A stretch of DNA of 42,555 nucleotides from Acidobacteriota bacterium (GTDB taxonomy: Bacteria; Acidobacteriota; Terriglobia; 2-12-FULL-54-10): contig JACPPJ010000006.1 in assembly GCA_016191085.1 (NCBI GenBank), forward strand, positions 1 through 42,555, read 5' to 3'. The position numbers and the translations under genes were made by a program. Of this stretch, positions 32,450 to 41,154 are shown in pieces. Under the pieces are notes generated by a model. It saw only the letters and a program-made list of their open reading frames with translations. It did not search any database and was not told the origin of the DNA. Position 1 is the first letter of the stretch. The number at the start of each line of letters is the position of its first letter.

Positions 32450-32887
32450 CTATGACGTCTTCAAATCCCGGGACCATCTACGTGCAGTGAGCTTACGGGC
32501 TATACTACTGCTCCGCGGTGCAACGGTTAATGCTCTTGTGTGCTTTCGCTCGGCTGCTCCGTTGCCCTTGTCATCAGACTTCTTTTCGGAGCCGCTCTCA
32601 GATTTCTCAGGCCCGAAGTTTTTGGCGAGGTATTCCGATACGATCTCCACCTCGTCATCCTGGAGAGGCGCGCCCTGCGAGACCATATCGTTCACAACCA
32701 TGCGCCATTCATCAAGGCTGCGCCGCGAGCTCGTAATAGCTTCGAGTCCATGGCATTGCTGGCACACACTAGCGACATAGTCCTTTCCCTTGCCCTCTGG
32801 CAATTTATCGTCTTGCCCCTGAACCGTGCGTGTTCTAGTACCAACAGCAGTGATCAAAACTAAGATTCCCAATGCGCGCGGGAGCAT
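32450..32887 (-). CDS. Small exported c-type cytochrome
   Basis: A 145-residue protein from the ATG at 32885-32887, preceded by AGGAGG four to five bases away. A signal peptide (LGILVLITAVG) is followed by LPEGKGKDYVASVCQQCHG, the heme attachment motif CxxCH at Cys42, Cys45 and His46. DEWRMVVNDMVSQGA (about 61-75) supplies a plausible Met axial ligand, and EVEIVSEYLAKNFGP closes the cytochrome fold near residue 100. The remaining 40 residues are Lys/Arg/Ser-rich and may be disordered or the product of a late frameshift. Similar cytochromes are common next to PQQ dehydrogenases and could carry electrons from them, but none is directly adjacent here. Confidence 0.8.
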   Translation of the reverse strand: MLPRALGILVLITAVGTRTRTVQGQDDKLPEGKGKDYVASVCQQCHGLEAITSSRRSLDEWRMVVNDMVSQGAPLQDDEVEIVSEYLAKNFGPEKSESGSEKKSDDKGNGAAERKHTRALTVAPRSSSIARKLTARRWSRDLKTS

Positions 32888-33315
32888 ATAACCTCCTATT
32901 GTAAAGAGACCGGCAACTAAGACTATCATAACCGACTCCCCTCCGGTTAGACGCTGGCGGTTCGGCGTTACTTGCAACACCTGTCCACGTGGCCGCGCGC
33001 TGTCGTAGTCTCTTCCCTGAGTGGCGGTACAATGAGAAAACTACAGGAGAACACGGTTCCAATGATAAAGCCGCGGTAGCTGCAGCTGCGCTGCCCACGG
33101 ATTCACACTCGGAGATACTGCTGGAAGAATCAGCGAGCCTCAGGAGCCGCCGTCAAATAAAATTTTGCGCTGAAGTTGCTCTTTGACCGCGTTTTACGGT
33201 GTAGAATATCAATTGTTTTTCCCAGTAACTTTTCGTCGGTGTGTCACGTCTTCTTGTGATAGTAGTTACGCCGTCCCGGTTCTATACAGCGGCACAATTT
33301 CCGGAGGGTTAATCC
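32888..33315. other. Divergent intergenic region with a candidate promoter
   Basis: Lies between the cytochrome (minus) and the amidohydrolase (+). A possible + promoter is TTGACC (33183-33188) and TATCAA (33207-33212), 18 bases apart. The intervening bases include ACGGTGTA, also present at 30810-30817. No gene is visible. Confidence 0.35.
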
Positions 33316-35211
33316 ATGAGTAAGTCTTTTTTGCGAACGGCAATCTCGTTGCTATTCGTACTCGTTTTTGGGGTCGCGGCTCACGCGCAGCAGACGGTCA
33401 CCGTACCTGCTGAGCTGGTGTCTTATCCTGACCTCATTGTTTATAACGGCAAGATCGTCGCCATGAACGACGCTTCTCTCACCGATAACATCGGCCGAAC
33501 GGTGCAGGCGATGGCGGTGCGCGGCGACCTCATCCAGTTCATGGGCGCGAATGATGAGGTGCTGAAATTTGCAGGCCCGCAAACCAAGAAGATTGACTTA
33601 AAGGGCCGCACGGTGCTCCCGGGCTTCATCAACACCCACTCTCATATGCACGATCATTCCATCCAGCTCTGGACCAAGACACACCGCGACGAAGTCGATA
33701 AAGTTGTGCGGCGAATGTCCGTAACGGGCAAGAACTTTCAGGACTTGACGCATGGTATTGAGGTGGCGCTGAAGGAGAATATGAGCCGTCCGCTACCCGG
33801 CCAGTGGGCCTGGATTGATCTGCCTTCAGGCGGCTCGAGCGGCACCGGCATTGGAATTCAGTACTTGCTGAAGGGGGAGATGGATCGCAAGAAGCTGGAC
33901 ACCTTGGCTCCGCAAACGCCCGTCTTCCTACTGTCGCACCCCGCTATGCTGCTGAATACTGCCGCCCGAAACGCTTTCTTGCAGCTCTATGAAGTTCCAC
34001 CCACCGACGAAAACGAGAAGCTGGCGCTCACCCAGGACACGACTTTGACGCGCTCGCTGGTGGTGGATCAATACTTCCGGCAGCATCTGGACGTGCTGGC
34101 CGACACTTTAGAAACTGGCTTGAAGCACGAGGCCGCCGCCGGATTTACGACCTTCAGCTCGCACATAGTCGGCCTCCGCATCCATGACGCTTACCTCAAG
34201 CTGGTGCGCGCCGGCCGCATGCCCATACGGTTTGCTTACGCCGACCGTTTCTGCCAGCAGGTGGAGCCGGACATGACCGGCTGCTTCGCCCGCAAAGGCG
34301 ATATCGCCGGCCTGGGAGACAAGTACTTCTGGAGCGTGGGCGTGACGCTCGGCGGCCTCGATGCCGGACCGCCTCAGATCTGCACCACCATGGAAGCTCC
34401 CAAGGAATACAAGGACCAGGAGCGCTGTGTACTGGAGCCCGGCAACGCCTACGACAAGGCGATGGAGGCGGCTCTGAGATCCCACCTGCGCTTCGTCGTG
34501 AATCACAACTATGGCGACAAGACCATGGACTACGTGATGGATAACCTGGAGGGTGCCATGAAAGAAGACCCTTCCATGACGCTCGACTACATCCGAAACT
34601 TGCGCGCCACAGCCGACCACTGCGGCTTCTATCCGCGCCCGGCGCAGATACCCCGACTGAAGAACCTTGGCATGGTGATCAGTTGCGACGCCATGTTCCT
34701 GAACCGCAGTGCACCATGGCTGAAGGTTTACGGGCTGGACAAGGCCAATCGTATTGCTCCGGTTAAGAGCATGCTCAAGGCCGGCATCATGACCACGGCC
34801 GAAGCCGAACTGAGCAAAGTTGAGACAGGTGAATCCGAGACTCTGCACGCGCAGTTGGTCCACCTGATCACTCGCAAGAACGATCTCGGAGAGTCCATCG
34901 CGCCCGAGGAGGCCATTGACCGCAAAACGCTCATGAAGATGTCGACTGTTTGGGCCTCCTATTATGTGATGAAGGAGAAGGAAATCGGCACACTGGAGCC
35001 CGGCAAACTGGCGGACTTCGTGGTGCTCAACAAAGACTACTTTACTATTCCGGAGTCGGAGATCGGATCCGTATATCCCGTTATGACTGTGCTCGGCGGC
35101 AAGACCGTGGTAGCCCGCGAGGAGGCAGCCAAGGACCTAGGCGTGCAGGTCATCGGTCCGCAGGTGAAGTGGCAATTTAAGACTCTCTTCGAAGCCGGCG
35201 GCGACATGTAA
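33316..35211 (+). CDS. Exported amidohydrolase (amidohydrolase 3-like)
   Basis: A 631-residue protein with a signal peptide (ISLLFVLVFGVAAHAQ). GRTVLPGFINTHSHMHDHS carries a metal-binding HxHxHxH cluster (His108, His110, His112, His114). TTFSSHIVG, FVVNHNYGDK and RATADHCGFYP provide further His residues, and KEKEIGTLEPGKLADFVVL (about 553-571) is the closing sandwich segment of the superfamily. Members hydrolyse amides, often N-acyl groups, or deaminate; the substrate here is unknown. GGAGGG lies eight bases upstream of the ATG. It is terminated by a strong hairpin, so it is probably separate from the bacillithiol genes that follow. Confidence 0.85.
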   Translation: MSKSFLRTAISLLFVLVFGVAAHAQQTVTVPAELVSYPDLIVYNGKIVAMNDASLTDNIGRTVQAMAVRGDLIQFMGANDEVLKFAGPQTKKIDLKGRTVLPGFINTHSHMHDHSIQLWTKTHRDEVDKVVRRMSVTGKNFQDLTHGIEVALKENMSRPLPGQWAWIDLPSGGSSGTGIGIQYLLKGEMDRKKLDTLAPQTPVFLLSHPAMLLNTAARNAFLQLYEVPPTDENEKLALTQDTTLTRSLVVDQYFRQHLDVLADTLETGLKHEAAAGFTTFSSHIVGLRIHDAYLKLVRAGRMPIRFAYADRFCQQVEPDMTGCFARKGDIAGLGDKYFWSVGVTLGGLDAGPPQICTTMEAPKEYKDQERCVLEPGNAYDKAMEAALRSHLRFVVNHNYGDKTMDYVMDNLEGAMKEDPSMTLDYIRNLRATADHCGFYPRPAQIPRLKNLGMVISCDAMFLNRSAPWLKVYGLDKANRIAPVKSMLKAGIMTTAEAELSKVETGESETLHAQLVHLITRKNDLGESIAPEEAIDRKTLMKMSTVWASYYVMKEKEIGTLEPGKLADFVVLNKDYFTIPESEIGSVYPVMTVLGGKTVVAREEAAKDLGVQVIGPQVKWQFKTLFEAGGDM

Positions 35212-35239
35212 TTCGCTGTCGCGCCTTTCGTAGCTTCAG

Positions 35240-35275
35240 AAAAAAGGCTCGCCGGGAATCCGGCGAGCCTTTTTT
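35240..35275 (+). terminator. Strong bidirectional-looking terminator
   Basis: AAAAAAGGCTCGCCGG (35240-35255) pairs perfectly over 16 bases with CCGGCGAGCCTTTTTT (35260-35275) around a GAAT loop, with a T-run at the 3' side. It ends the amidohydrolase transcript before bshB1. Confidence 0.9.
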
Positions 35276-35412
35276 CTGTCCGGCAGACAACCAAAGCCGT
35301 CGTTGCTGGCGAGTGCATCAGCGATTCTGTTTCCGCCACAGCTTGCGCCTGCTATTATTAGCATTCCGGTAGTAACTGAAATTCCATCCGATCTTTGCCA
35401 CCGACGTACACT

Positions 35413-36186
35413 ATGCAGGAATCGCTCGACGTTCTGGCCATCGGCACGCATCCGGATGATCTGGAGATTACCTGCGGTGGGACGCTCGTCCTGCTCGCGA
35501 ACTGCGAATACCGCGTAGGAGCCGCCGACCTGACGGCGGGCGAGCTCGGCACGCGAGGCTCTGCCGAGATCCGCGCCCAGGAGACTGCAAATGCCAGCCG
35601 CGTCCTGAAGCTTTGTGTGCGAGAGAATCTGAACATCCCCGACGGCAATATCGAAAACACCCTGGAGAACCGACTCCGCGTCATTCGTTTGATCCGCCGC
35701 TATCGACCCCGGTTGCTGATGATTCCCCATTGGGAGGAGCGCCACTACGATCATGTGCGCGCGAGTCTGCTGCTGGCTGAGGCCGCATTCCAGTCAGGAT
35801 TGCCTAAGATCGAAACCGGTCAAGCCTGCTTCCGGCCTTTTCGTACCTTGTATTATCAGGGACGAATGGGAATGAGGCCGTCATTCGTTGTGGATATTTC
35901 CGCGACGTTTGACGCCAAGATGCAAGCCATCCTGAGCTACCGGTCTCAGTTCCACAACTCGGCTGGCTCAGGGGCGCTGGACGACGCGGATGAACCACAG
36001 ACAATGATCAGTACAGCGTACGCGCTGGAGGTGATAGAAGCCAACTGCCGCTATTACGGCGCCATGATTGGAGCACGGTACGGCGAGCCATTCCTGCTGA
36101 AAGAATCTCTTGAGATATCCGATCCTGTCGCGTTCTTCCGCCAAATCCCGGATACGAAACAGGCGCATGTTTTCCCCGCGCTCTGA
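35413..36186 (+). CDS. bshB1: Bacillithiol biosynthesis deacetylase BshB1
   Basis: Removes the acetyl group from GlcNAc-malate in bacillithiol synthesis. The protein has 257 residues and belongs to the PIG-L/LmbE zinc deacetylases. The zinc site begins with THPDDLEITCGGT (His13, Asp15, Asp16 in the HPDD motif); TAGELGTRGS and EERHYDHVRAS supply the remaining site (HYDH near 117). FVVDISATFDAKMQAILSYRSQF is typical of BshB1. I chose the ATG at 35413; a TTG six codons earlier (35395) is possible. bshA follows after 12 bases, so they form an operon. bshC, the final cysteine-adding enzyme, is not in the window. Confidence 0.9.
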   Translation: MQESLDVLAIGTHPDDLEITCGGTLVLLANCEYRVGAADLTAGELGTRGSAEIRAQETANASRVLKLCVRENLNIPDGNIENTLENRLRVIRLIRRYRPRLLMIPHWEERHYDHVRASLLLAEAAFQSGLPKIETGQACFRPFRTLYYQGRMGMRPSFVVDISATFDAKMQAILSYRSQFHNSAGSGALDDADEPQTMISTAYALEVIEANCRYYGAMIGARYGEPFLLKESLEISDPVAFFRQIPDTKQAHVFPAL

Positions 36187-36198
36187 TAATCTGTGACT

Positions 36199-37353
36199 AT
36201 GAAAATCGGCATCACGTGTTATCCGACTTACGGCGGCAGCGGCGTGGTAGGCACGGAGTTGGGCATTGAAATGGCCGATCGTGGCCATGAGGTGCATTTC
36301 ATCTGCTCCTCAATGCCGATGCGGCTCCGCCCAAGCAAGCTCATTGCCTTTCATGAAGTCGAGGTGATGAGCTATCCGCTGTTTCAGTATCCGCCGTATG
36401 ATCTGGCGCTCGCGACCCAGATGGCTGAGGTTGCCGAATCGGCTGGGCTCGATCTGTTGCACGTCCATTACGCTATTCCCCACTCGGTGTGCGCATACCT
36501 GGCTCGCGGCATGATGGCTCCCCGCAAACTGCCGTTCATCACGACGCTGCACGGGACCGATATTACTTTGGTCGGCATCAACAGCTCGTATTTGGGTATC
36601 ACGCGATTTGCGATCGAGCAGAGCGACTCAGTTACGGCCATTTCCCGGTACTTGCGCGATAAGACATACGAAGAGTTTGAAATTAAGAACAACATCGAGG
36701 TCATCTACAACTTCGTAAACTGCGACAAGTATCGCCGCACGGCCAATCCAGCTTACCGTCAGAGCTACGCGCCGGATGGTGAGAAGATTGTGGTACACCT
36801 CTCAAATTTCCGGCCAGTGAAGCGCGTGACGGAAGTGGTGGAGATCTTCGCGCTGGTGCATGAGAAGGTGCCTTCCAAGCTGCTGCTGATTGGCGACGGC
36901 CCCGATCACGCCGCTGCCGAACATCTGGCGCACAAACGCGGCGTTCACGATCACACGTTCTTTCTTGGCAAGCAGGACAACGTCGAGGAGATATTAGGTA
37001 TCGCTGATGTCCTGCTGTTGCCGAGCGAGATGGAAGCGTTTGGTCTGGCGGCGCTCGAAGCCATGGCCTGTGAAGTTGTGCCTGTCGCTACACGCGTTGG
37101 CGGGGTTCCCGAATTGGTCACGCACGGCGCCGACGGCTTCCTGGCGGAGGTAGGTGATGTACCCGCTATGGCCGACTACTGCGCACGCCTGCTCCAAAGC
37201 CCAGACCTGCTGGCCGAGATGTCTCGCGCTGCGCGCCAGACGGCGATGAATCGGTTCTGTACATCGCTTATAATTCCGCAGTATGAGAACCTGTACCGGC
37301 GAGTGCTGGAGGCGTCGGGTTCAGCGCCCGCCTTCAACCAAAGCACGTGTTGA
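36199..37353 (+). CDS. bshA: GlcNAc-malate synthase BshA
   Basis: A GT4-family glycosyltransferase that joins UDP-GlcNAc to L-malate, the first step of bacillithiol synthesis. The protein has 384 residues. The N-terminal glycine-rich loop CYPTYGGSGVVGTELG (about 7-22) and LDLLHVHYAIPHS (about 83-95) are highly typical of BshA. LSNFRPVKRV, IGDGPDH and SEMEAFGLAALEAMA (the EX7E motif) form the nucleotide-sugar domain. The ATG at 36199 is preferred over a GTG two codons earlier. It lies between the two deacetylase-type genes, 12 bases after bshB1 and 13 before the large PIG-L gene. Confidence 0.92.
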   Translation: MKIGITCYPTYGGSGVVGTELGIEMADRGHEVHFICSSMPMRLRPSKLIAFHEVEVMSYPLFQYPPYDLALATQMAEVAESAGLDLLHVHYAIPHSVCAYLARGMMAPRKLPFITTLHGTDITLVGINSSYLGITRFAIEQSDSVTAISRYLRDKTYEEFEIKNNIEVIYNFVNCDKYRRTANPAYRQSYAPDGEKIVVHLSNFRPVKRVTEVVEIFALVHEKVPSKLLLIGDGPDHAAAEHLAHKRGVHDHTFFLGKQDNVEEILGIADVLLLPSEMEAFGLAALEAMACEVVPVATRVGGVPELVTHGADGFLAEVGDVPAMADYCARLLQSPDLLAEMSRAARQTAMNRFCTSLIIPQYENLYRRVLEASGSAPAFNQSTC

Positions 37354-37366
37354 GAGGAGCTAATCA

Positions 37367-40048
37367 TTGATCAGATTCATTGCACCGCACGCGCGAGCGA
37401 AGGCGATTCAGGGCCTATTTAGCCTGGTACTACTTGGCAGTTTGTGCCTGGAACGTGCCGACACTGCGGCGGTGTCAAGGCCATCAGACGCCGCGGCAGT
37501 TGCACATGCCATAAAACGATTGCCGGTAGTCGGTTCCGTGCTGCTGACGGGCGCGCACCCCGACGACGAAAACAGCACGCTGCTGCCGTACCTCACCCGT
37601 GGTGTTCACGTGCGAGCCGCGTATCTTTCCGCAACTCGCGGTGACGGTGGGCAGAATCTGATTGGGAATGAACTCTTCGAGGCGCTCGGCATACTTCGTA
37701 CAGAGGAATTGCTAGCGGCGCGGCGCATTGACGGCGCTGAGCAGTATTTCGGACAGGAGTTCGATTTCGGGTTCTCGAAGAGTCTCGATGAAACCATGCA
37801 GAAGTGGGGCCATGATGAAGCGGTCGGCGACTTCGTACGCATCGTCCGCCGCTTTCGGCCCGACGTGCTGATCTCGCGGTTCAGTGGCACTCCTTCTGAC
37901 GGACACGGGCACCATCAAGCTGCGGGGGTGCTTACCAAAGAGGCTTTCCGCGCTGCCGCCGATCCCAATCGTTACCCTGAGCAATTACAGGAAGGGCTGA
38001 AGCCCTGGCAGGCTTCCAAGCTGTTTCTGAATATATCTCCCCGCGCAGGTTCCCCCGGTCCCAACACTCGTGAAAATGTTTCCTTCAGCCTGGATGTTTA
38101 CGAGCCGCTCTATGGCAAGACGTTTCCGGAGATCGGCGCTGAATCTCGCAGCATGCACCGCAGCCAGGGTATGGGAACCAGCGCCAGCCGCCAAGCCAAT
38201 TTCGCCAACTTCCGCCTGCTCGAATCCATTCCGCCCGGCAACGGTGTACTGCAAGGGCTATTTGATGGTGTGGATCTGACGCTGAATCGTTTCACTACAC
38301 TGTCCGGCGGTTCGCCCGCTGTCGCCAGCGCCGTGCAGGAGATATTGAAACAGATTCAAACGGCACACCGCAGCTTGACACCATACCAGCCGGCCAGCGC
38401 CATCGCGGCCCTGGCGTATGGTCTGGCTCGCTTGCGCGAGATGCGCCAGGAGATCGCTAGCAGTCAGGCTCCCGAGGATTCGAAAGAACATGCACTGTTC
38501 CTCCTGAAGTTGAAGGAGGAGGATTTTGTCCATGCAATCGGGCTTGCAGGCGGGGTACGCGTCGAGACGATCGCCGACAAAGGCGAGGTGATTCCGGGCG
38601 AGACATTTACTATGACGGTGACCGCGACTGTTCGGGCGGCCGACCGCCTGAAGGTCGGCGAGGTGAGCCTCAAAGGTCCGGCTAATTGGCATATCGAACG
38701 CGTCGCTCCGGCTGCCACTAGTGGAAGAGGCCCCGTGGAAGCTAAGTTCAAAGTGACTGTCCCGCCTGACGCTGCGGTCTCTCAACCGTACTGGCTAGAA
38801 AAGCCCCGCGTGAAAGATCGCTATTCAGTAACGCCCGCTCCTTGGAATGGAGATGCCGCGAATCCTCCTCTCTTCACCGGAGCTTTTGAATACTCGGTAT
38901 CGGAATCCGCCATTAATGTGAAGCAGGAATCGGGCGTGGTTTACCGCCTTGTAGATCGCATCTACGGAGAGAGGGAAAAGCCGCTCGCCGTCATTCCTGC
39001 CATCGGAGTCTGGTTAGAGCCGCGGTCTACGATCTTCCCGTCCAGTTCCGCGGCTACGCAGCCCCTGCTCGCTAAAGTGCGAAACAATCGCGGCGCAAAA
39101 CAGCAAGGAGCGATGCGTCTGAACCTGAAGCCCGGGTGGCGCTCCAATCCGCCCACCAAACCCTTTGAACTCGCGGCGCGGGGAGACGAAGCCTCGGCCC
39201 GCCTGGAAGTTGCGGCGCCTTCAACACCGCTGAAAGACCGGGTTGAGGAGCACGTGGTCACAGTTGCCGCCGATCTGGATGGACAATCGTTTTCGACGTC
39301 TTACCAGGTGATTGATTATCCGCACATCCAGACGCGCTATCTGTTCCGCCCCGCCGTTTCGAAGCTCGAACGCGTTGACGTGAAAATCGCGCCCGGCTTG
39401 CACGTTGGCTACGTCATGGGCACGGGCGACAGCGTTCCGGAGGCTCTGAGGCTGTTAGGCGTCAGCGTTACTCTACTCACGCCCGAGGATATTTCGTTTG
39501 GGAATCTCTCGCGGTTCAACGTTATCATGACCGGCATTCGGGCATATGAAGTCCGACGGGACTTGATCACAAATAATGCCCGCCTTATGGAATACGTTTC
39601 CAACGGCGGCTTGATGATTGTCCAATACAGCCGCGCCCGCACCGGCACGGACCCCATTGGACCCTATCCCATGACGCAGACGACCGAAGCGCGCGTGTCG
39701 GACGAAAACGCGCCAGTCGAAATCCTCGAACCAGTAGACCCGTTCTTCCGGGCGCCGAATCGAATCACTGAGGATGACTTCAAAGGCTGGGTGCAGGAGC
39801 GTGGTCTTTACTTTATGGACACCTGGGCGCCGGAATATCGCTCGCTGCTCTCCTCGCACGACCCTCGCGAGCCGCCGCAGAAAGGCGGTATGCTACTGGC
39901 CTCCTACGGCAAAGGTCTGTATCTTTATACCGCCTACGCGTGGTTCCGCCAATTGCCCGCGGGCGTCCCCGGAGCCTACCGACTGCTCGCCAATATGATC
40001 AGTCTGAAAAGCTCCAGCTCGGCCAAAGCGAGTCCGAAACAACGCTGA
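37367..40048 (+). CDS. Large exported PIG-L family protein with C-terminal amidotransferase-like domain
   Basis: An 893-residue protein. The start is a TTG at 37367: GAGAGGAG lies seven bases before it and no ATG nearby fits. A signal peptide (about 12-33, IQGLFSLVLLGSLCLERA) sends it out. The PIG-L zinc deacetylase domain (about 50-330) has GAHPDDENS (HPDD, His64-Asp67), SATRGDGGQN, and SDGHGHHQAAG. Middle beta-domains follow (about 400-640), starting ETFTMTVTATVRAADRLKVG. The last 250 residues (GLHVGYVMGTGDSVPEALR, RFNVIMTGIRAYEVR) resemble class I glutamine-amidotransferase-like folds without an obvious catalytic Cys. In the bsh operon it may deacetylate an external N-acetyl sugar or a bacillithiol-linked product, though coupling could be coincidental. 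Confidence 0.83.
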   Translation: MIRFIAPHARAKAIQGLFSLVLLGSLCLERADTAAVSRPSDAAAVAHAIKRLPVVGSVLLTGAHPDDENSTLLPYLTRGVHVRAAYLSATRGDGGQNLIGNELFEALGILRTEELLAARRIDGAEQYFGQEFDFGFSKSLDETMQKWGHDEAVGDFVRIVRRFRPDVLISRFSGTPSDGHGHHQAAGVLTKEAFRAAADPNRYPEQLQEGLKPWQASKLFLNISPRAGSPGPNTRENVSFSLDVYEPLYGKTFPEIGAESRSMHRSQGMGTSASRQANFANFRLLESIPPGNGVLQGLFDGVDLTLNRFTTLSGGSPAVASAVQEILKQIQTAHRSLTPYQPASAIAALAYGLARLREMRQEIASSQAPEDSKEHALFLLKLKEEDFVHAIGLAGGVRVETIADKGEVIPGETFTMTVTATVRAADRLKVGEVSLKGPANWHIERVAPAATSGRGPVEAKFKVTVPPDAAVSQPYWLEKPRVKDRYSVTPAPWNGDAANPPLFTGAFEYSVSESAINVKQESGVVYRLVDRIYGEREKPLAVIPAIGVWLEPRSTIFPSSSAATQPLLAKVRNNRGAKQQGAMRLNLKPGWRSNPPTKPFELAARGDEASARLEVAAPSTPLKDRVEEHVVTVAADLDGQSFSTSYQVIDYPHIQTRYLFRPAVSKLERVDVKIAPGLHVGYVMGTGDSVPEALRLLGVSVTLLTPEDISFGNLSRFNVIMTGIRAYEVRRDLITNNARLMEYVSNGGLMIVQYSRARTGTDPIGPYPMTQTTEARVSDENAPVEILEPVDPFFRAPNRITEDDFKGWVQERGLYFMDTWAPEYRSLLSSHDPREPPQKGGMLLASYGKGLYLYTAYAWFRQLPAGVPGAYRLLANMISLKSSSSAKASPKQR

Positions 40049-40172
40049 ACCCTGAATTCCCGAGTTGGCCGATCGCTCAAACTTTGCTGTTGCCGAGTTG
40101 AGGGAGATAACTTACCCAGAGCGGTGTAAGATGGCTATACAATAAATCGCTGTTTGCACTTGGGAGGACGGC

Positions 40173-40412
40173 GTGGCTCAATATGCTTATCGCGTTCTGT
40201 TTGATCGTCTGTCGGAAGGGGGCTATCAGGTGATTGTTCCAGCGATTCCGGAGATCATCACGTACGGGCGCACCCTAGACGAAGCGCGCGATATGGCGAA
40301 AGACGCCATCCTCTGCCATGTCCGGGGTCTTTTGAAGGACGGAGAGGAAGTCCCGGAGGACCCGTCCTTGGAACAACCACTCATCTGCGAGGAACTGAAA
40401 GTCGCCATCTGA
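40173..40412 (+). CDS. hicB: HicB-family antitoxin
   Basis: A 79-residue protein that is essentially the HicB partial-RNase-H domain: YRVLFDRLSEGGYQVIVPAI, then YGRTLDEARDMAKDAI and LKDGEEVPED. It lacks the C-terminal DNA-binding part (ribbon-helix-helix or HTH) that longer HicB proteins use for autoregulation. It starts with GTG at 40173, with GGGAGG five bases upstream. The predicted toxin gene hicA lies on the opposite strand, tail to tail, six bases away. Its role is to neutralise HicA; without a DNA-binding domain, transcriptional control of the pair by it is unlikely. Confidence 0.85.
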   Translation: MAQYAYRVLFDRLSEGGYQVIVPAIPEIITYGRTLDEARDMAKDAILCHVRGLLKDGEEVPEDPSLEQPLICEELKVAI

Positions 40413-40418
40413 TGTACC

Positions 40419-40664
40419 TCACCTCCTCAAGAGTTCCAGAAACTGCTTGTTGGTCCAGCCTGCCTGTTTGACAATGCTTTTGATGATCCGCTTTGGAAGG
40501 TCCGAGTGCTGATGGTACGGGACAGTGATTCGTCCCATTTTCTGTGGGTGCTTCATTTGAACGTGCGATCCGGTAGTTTCGTGGATGAAATACCCAGCTC
40601 GCTCGAGCGCATGGATGACCTCTTTAGGCCTGATGTTCGCAAATTTGGGATTGTCCCTAACCAT
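40419..40664 (-). CDS. hicA: HicA-family mRNA interferase toxin
   Basis: An 81-residue protein with the dsRNA-binding-like HicA fold: IRPKEVIHALERAGY, then HETTGSHVQMKHP with the active-site His34, and RITVPYHQHSDLPK. HicA toxins cleave mRNA and tmRNA to arrest growth. The ATG is at 40662-40664; its ribosome site is weak (a G-rich run close to the ATG). Unusually it does not share an operon with hicB but faces it convergently. Its own promoter must lie between 40665 and 40749 or further right. A start later at a Met would remove part of the fold, so the full length is likely. Confidence 0.85.
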   Translation of the reverse strand: MVRDNPKFANIRPKEVIHALERAGYFIHETTGSHVQMKHPQKMGRITVPYHQHSDLPKRIIKSIVKQAGWTNKQFLELLRR

Positions 40665-40749
40665 GCCCCCACATTACTGCCCACAGACTCTCTCTGGCCA
40701 TATGGAATAAAATCCAGGTGTTTTTTCCGTTGGAGGAAATACTCGCGAT

Positions 40750-41133
40750 TTATTCCTGAGTTTTCACAGGAGGAAGCATCTTGGCGTGCTTTGTGATATT
40801 TCGGAAGAACTGCTCCGCTTGCTTCCGAAAATTATCCCTGCACTGCGGCATGTGAGTCTTCCTAATGGGTGGCTGATGAAGATTTCGATTCAGGCACAGC
40901 CTGTCCGCAACTCTTGACCAGGATAAGCCCTCATCATAGTGAAGACGCGCAGCCTCTTGCCCTTGGTCCTGTCTTGGTCTTCCCGCTGTCCTTTGTTTGT
41001 GTGTTACATATGTGGATAGCGAAGTCCAAATCCGGTCCGCTTCCTTGAGAACCGCGCGCCGCTTTTCGACAATCGCCTCACCTCCAGGCCATTCCGAGTA
41101 ATATTTCTCAACCGAGCTGTCTAGATGATCCAT
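40750..41133 (-). CDS. Unknown protein with HTH-like segment
   Basis: A 127-residue protein, not recognised. The middle reads GRPRQDQGQEAARLHYDEGL followed by SWSRVADRLC, which resembles the 'GRPR...LR.EGLSWR.IA..L' helix-turn-helix of resolvases and small regulators. The first 50 residues are charged and helical (IVEKRRAVLKEADRIW). The last 40 are rich in Lys, Arg and His. It begins 21 bases after the ispF stop on the same strand, without an obvious ribosome site, so translation is not certain. Confidence 0.5.
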   Translation of the reverse strand: MDHLDSSVEKYYSEWPGGEAIVEKRRAVLKEADRIWTSLSTYVTHKQRTAGRPRQDQGQEAARLHYDEGLSWSRVADRLCLNRNLHQPPIRKTHMPQCRDNFRKQAEQFFRNITKHAKMLPPVKTQE

Positions 41134-41154
41134 GGACAGGAAGCGGAAACAAAA

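Noticed and set aside
34108-34863. Minus-strand frame of 251 codons
   Set aside because: Antisense to the exported amidohydrolase with no recognisable motif.
40112-40140. Promoter for hicB (TTACCC and TATACA)
   Set aside because: The -35 matches consensus at only three of six bases; not strong enough to list.
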